Origin: Caryophanales bacterium UBA3260
Lineage (GTDB): Bacteria; Bacillota_I; Bacilli_A; RF39; UBA660
Assembly (NCBI GenBank): GCA_002362595.1
Contig: DEUO01000013.1
Location: 1 to 8,301, forward strand
Direction: 5' to 3'
DNA: 8,301 bases
Shown here: positions 6,541 through 8,301 of the stretch, piece by piece
Layout: each line of letters begins with the position of its first letter
Position numbering within the stretch: the first letter of the stretch is position 1
Position numbers and translations under genes: made by a program
Notes under the pieces: generated by a model
The model's input: only the letters and a program-made list of their open reading frames with translations
What the model was told of the DNA's origin: nothing
Database searches by the model: none

Positions 6541-7341
6541 TTACTTACAAGTAAAACCACTTTCTTCTCTTGATGATTTTACAGATTCATAAGTAACATC
6601 TGTAAAATTATTCATATTATATATATTCATCATATTTCTTCCAGAGCCATGTAAAACAACACTAAATATAGGTTTATTCTTTTCATACTTTATATCATAA
6701 TTATTATCTTCATAAGACTTAAAACTTTTTTCTGCTAATTCAACATAATCATTAATATATAAATCATAATATTGACCTAACTCAGCTTTGAACTCTATAT
6801 TCTCTTCTCTAAGTATTTCATTTTTAAACTTATATTCGATATTATATCCATAAGAAATATTACCTGATGAATTTTCTTGTGTACATATTAATTTACTTTC
6901 ACTATTACTTTGATAATAAGTTAAAACGCCTATAATTATAAATACAATTATAATAACAACAAATAACCAACTAGATACACTTTTACCTTCTGGTGGCTTT
7001 ATTCCATTACCAACTCTAAAATATCCGCCATTCCCACTATTAATAGGTTGTTGATTATTTACACTCATTTGTTGATAAAATTGACTTGGCTGTGGAATTG
7101 ATACCTGTTGTACCTGCTGATTTACCTGATTAACTTGACTTACCTGACTCATTTGATTAAGATTATTTTGAGGTACAGTATTAACACTATTATCAAAAGG
7201 ATTACCTTGTAAATTATTATCCTGATTATTACTTACATTATTGTTAACAAATGACAAATTATCAACACCATTAGAAAAAGACACAAAACGATTATCTTCA
7301 TTATTCCCTAATTGATTATTATTACTTGATCCTTCATTCAT
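6541..7341 (-). CDS. Asn/Gln-rich single-pass membrane protein with Cys-bracketed extracytoplasmic domain
   Basis: 266 residues. Residues 1-120 are low-complexity and rich in Asn, Gln and Ser, with a short QV repeat (66-80) and no charged core, so probably disordered and cytoplasmic. A KPPEGK stretch precedes one membrane helix at about 124-143. The outward domain starts with LICTQ (Cys153) and ends with SGFTCK (Cys265), spacing 112 residues against 110 in the downstream relative. The ATG start has a GGGGTGA Shine-Dalgarno 7 bases away and lies behind a terminator, so this is the first gene of the three-gene operon ending with the S66 peptidase. The N-terminal-inside orientation with a disordered tail suggests a membrane-anchored exported domain, possibly disulfide-closed. 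I do not recognise a characterised homologue; the function is unknown. Confidence 0.82.
   Translation of the reverse strand: MNEGSSNNNQLGNNEDNRFVSFSNGVDNLSFVNNNVSNNQDNNLQGNPFDNSVNTVPQNNLNQMSQVSQVNQVNQQVQQVSIPQPSQFYQQMSVNNQQPINSGNGGYFRVGNGIKPPEGKSVSSWLFVVIIIVFIIIGVLTYYQSNSESKLICTQENSSGNISYGYNIEYKFKNEILREENIEFKAELGQYYDLYINDYVELAEKSFKSYEDNNYDIKYEKNKPIFSVVLHGSGRNMMNIYNMNNFTDVTYESVKSSREESGFTCK
7102..7149 (-). repeat. Imperfect short tandem repeat encoding Gln-Val units
   Basis: TACCTG on the plus strand recurs at 7102, 7111, 7123 and 7141, with a variant AACTTG at 7132, giving spacings of 9 or 12 bases. It encodes repeated (S/N/Q)QV units in the disordered tail of the 266-residue protein. It uses CAG for several Gln codons where the rest of the gene mostly uses CAA. 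All units are multiples of three, so copy changes would keep the frame. Confidence 0.55.
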
Positions 7342-7373
7342 AATTTCACCCCAAATTATTACTATCTATAAAT

Positions 7374-7382
7374 ATCATAACA
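7374..7382 (-). promoter_or_regulatory. Extended -10 promoter for the three-gene envelope operon
   Basis: The minus strand reads TGTTATGAT, one mismatch from TATAAT plus the TG extension. The predicted start near 7367 gives a leader of about 25 bases with the Shine-Dalgarno inside. No convincing -35 is present, because that position falls in the terminator of the upstream gene. It shares ATGTTATRAT with the promoter proposed for the PP2C-like gene. Confidence 0.4.
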
Positions 7383-7390
7383 TAAACAAT

Positions 7391-7415
7391 AAAAAAAGAG
7401 TATTAAGATACTCTT
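7391..7415 (-). terminator. Intrinsic terminator of the HAD phosphatase gene
   Basis: A perfect 8-bp stem, AAGAGTAT with ATACTCTT (7396-7403 and 7408-7415), a four-base loop, and seven T on the minus strand at 7391-7397. The stem begins within the TAA stop codon (7414-7416) of the gene it ends. Confidence 0.85.
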
Positions 7416-7974
7416 ATATATACATTTCTTGTACTTTCTTATATACATCTTCCCATGACTTAACTATTTTTAAATCATTATTAGGTATAGTAAATACATT
7501 AGAAAATTGCCATGTCTCTATTCCTACATTCTTAACAGCTTTACAATTACTAAGATCATCATCTATAAATAAATCTATTTGTTGTAAAACACATTCTTTA
7601 GCTTTATCTTTAACATCAACTATTAATTTATCAAAAGGAACATTATTAGCTTTTAAATATTCATAACTTAACTTATAAGGATCTTTATATTCTTCTTTAT
7701 TTCTTGCTGAAATAAAGATTATTTTATGCCCTTGCTTATGAAGTTTATTTAATATCTCTACAACATCACTTTTTAAAGGAACCATTTTAGCCATTACCGG
7801 AAATGTTTCATGAACAAACAAGCGATAATTAGGAAATAAACTATCAAACATATCATATGTAGGTTTCTTACTAATTAACTTATCAAAATTCATCCCATAC
7901 TTAAGAGCAATTAAATTAAGTAAAGTTTCATATGTAAAAGTAACAGTATCATCTATATCTATTCCAATATTCAC
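7414..7974 (-). CDS. HAD-superfamily 5'-nucleotidase-like phosphatase
   Basis: 186 residues with all four HAD motifs: motif I IDIDDTV (5-11; nucleophile Asp6, acid/base Asp8), motif II IFISAR (86-91; Ser89), a motif III Lys in VDVKDKAKE (119-127), and motif IV LFIDDD (135-140). The helical cap between about 15 and 65 and the overall length fit the 5'(3')-deoxyribonucleotidase (NT5C/YqfW-type) group, which removes phosphate from nucleoside monophosphates; the substrate is inferred. It is cytoplasmic. The start is GTG at 7972-7974, supported by TAGGTGAT at 7978-7985 with 7 bases between AGG and GTG, and by motif I beginning at once as in relatives. It seems to be a single-gene unit, with a candidate promoter 20 bases upstream and a strong terminator overlapping its stop codon. 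Confidence 0.87.
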   Translation of the reverse strand: MNIGIDIDDTVTFTYETLLNLIALKYGMNFDKLISKKPTYDMFDSLFPNYRLFVHETFPVMAKMVPLKSDVVEILNKLHKQGHKIIFISARNKEEYKDPYKLSYEYLKANNVPFDKLIVDVKDKAKECVLQQIDLFIDDDLSNCKAVKNVGIETWQFSNVFTIPNNDLKIVKSWEDVYKKVQEMYI

Positions 7975-7994
7975 AATATCACCTACTCTAAAAT

Positions 7995-8023
7995 ATTATA
8001 TACTTTTCCTAAAAAAAGTACAA
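7995..8023 (-). promoter_or_regulatory. Promoter of the HAD phosphatase gene
   Basis: A perfect -10 TATAAT (7995-8000) with a partial -35 TTGTAC (8018-8023) and a 17-base spacer on the minus strand. It lies between the upstream stop (8027-8029) and the GTG start. No strong terminator separates the two genes, so read-through is also possible. Confidence 0.5.
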
Positions 8024-8026
8024 CAA

Positions 8027-8301
8027 TCATTCTTCTCTGTCTTCATCTTCGACAGGTATACTCTTTGGTAAACCTATCCCCTTTTTTGTAAATAAATTAA
8101 TACCATAATATAAGGAAGTTAAAATAACACCTATAACTAATATTAAATATAATAACTTAAATACAAACATTGACAATAATATAATTAATACAAATAAAGA
8201 AAAGATAAACCCCATCAAAGACTTAAATTTACTAGGCCTTTGATAAACTTTTTTATATCTTATATTACTATTATTAATATCTTCATATCTATCTAAAAAC
8301 T
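8027..8301 (-). CDS. Small membrane protein, 5' end beyond the window (partial)
   Basis: At least 91 residues. The frame is open from the TGA stop at 8027-8029 to the right edge, with no stop in between. The visible part begins with a polar, basic stretch (RYEDINSNIRYKKVYQRPSK), then a hydrophobic region covering probably two close helices (GFIFSLFVLIILLSMFVF and LLYLILVIGVILTSLYYGI), then a basic TKKG and an acidic tail ending EDEDREE. An internal ATG at 8213-8215 would give a 62-residue protein, but it has no Shine-Dalgarno, so a start further upstream is more likely. Both ends appear cytoplasmic if there are two helices. It is the only gene here ending in TGA. No family recognised; function unknown. 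Confidence 0.6.
   Translation of the reverse strand, partial: FLDRYEDINNSNIRYKKVYQRPSKFKSLMGFIFSLFVLIILLSMFVFKLLYLILVIGVILTSLYYGINLFTKKGIGLPKSIPVEDEDREE

Noticed and set aside
6528..6560. GTG start adding 11 residues to the shorter Cys-bracketed protein
   Set aside because: It would overlap the upstream gene by 20 bp with only a weak AGAGAAG site, whereas the ATG at 6525-6527 follows an AAAGG and begins like the N/Q-rich relative.
8001..8020. Possible hairpin (TACTTTT with AAAAGTA) after the small membrane protein gene
   Set aside because: The stem is almost all A/T, there is no T-tract after it on the minus strand, and it overlaps the HAD gene promoter spacer; too weak to call a terminator.
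8027..8029. Possible use of TGA as tryptophan (mycoplasma-type code)
   Set aside because: Tryptophan codons seen are TGG, no gene body has an in-frame TGA, and reading through this TGA would add only six residues before TAG.
1..8301. CRISPR array, tRNA, rRNA, insertion sequence or defence system
   Set aside because: No regularly spaced repeats, cloverleaf-like segments, transposase motifs or terminal inverted repeats are seen; genes fill the window almost completely with ordinary families.

Overview
The window is very AT-rich and tightly packed. Every gene I can support lies on the minus strand, so transcription runs from high to low coordinates. The AT-rich codons, AAGGAGGTGAT-type Shine-Dalgarno sites, short A/T-rich intrinsic terminators, and gene families (TM287/288-like ABC exporter with a MarR regulator, S66 LD-carboxypeptidase, NT5C-like HAD phosphatase) point to a low-GC Bacillota, probably an uncultured host-associated lineage of Bacilli or Clostridia. 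That taxonomic guess is inference. Tryptophan is encoded by TGG, TGA is a stop in one gene, and no gene body has an in-frame TGA, so the standard bacterial code fits better than the mycoplasma code.

From right to left (5' to 3' of transcription) the layout is as follows. (1) 8027-8301 is the 3' part of a small two-helix membrane protein whose reading frame stays open to the window edge. (2) 7414-7974 is a HAD-superfamily 5'-nucleotidase-like protein with a GTG start, its own candidate promoter and a strong terminator at 7391-7415. (3) 5056-7341 is a three-gene envelope-type operon: an Asn/Gln-rich single-pass membrane protein, a shorter relative with the same Cys-bracketed extracytoplasmic domain, and a peptidase S66 (LD-carboxypeptidase/MccF-like) protein. 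It ends at a palindromic terminator at 5022-5047. (4) 597-4955 is a self-regulated efflux operon: a MarR-family repressor (GTG start) and two half-transporters forming a heterodimeric ABC exporter with one degenerate and one canonical ATP site. An 18-bp palindrome over the predicted transcription start (4970-4987) is the likely MarR operator. The operon ends at 587-607. (5) 3-557 is a short protein resembling the N-terminal two thirds of a PP2C-like phosphatase domain.

The efflux operon can be read with some confidence: MarR would repress its own promoter until an unknown ligand releases it, giving coordinate expression of both exporter halves. The envelope operon links two exported sensor-like or structural domains to a murein-type peptidase, but its actual role is unknown. 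I found no mobile element, CRISPR array, tRNA, rRNA or convincing novel defence system. No stretch over 100 bases lacks a gene. The most interesting items are the paired Cys-bracketed membrane proteins, the palindromic operator, the large ectodomain inserted in the exporter, the Asp in place of the S66 catalytic Glu, and the shortened PP2C-like protein.
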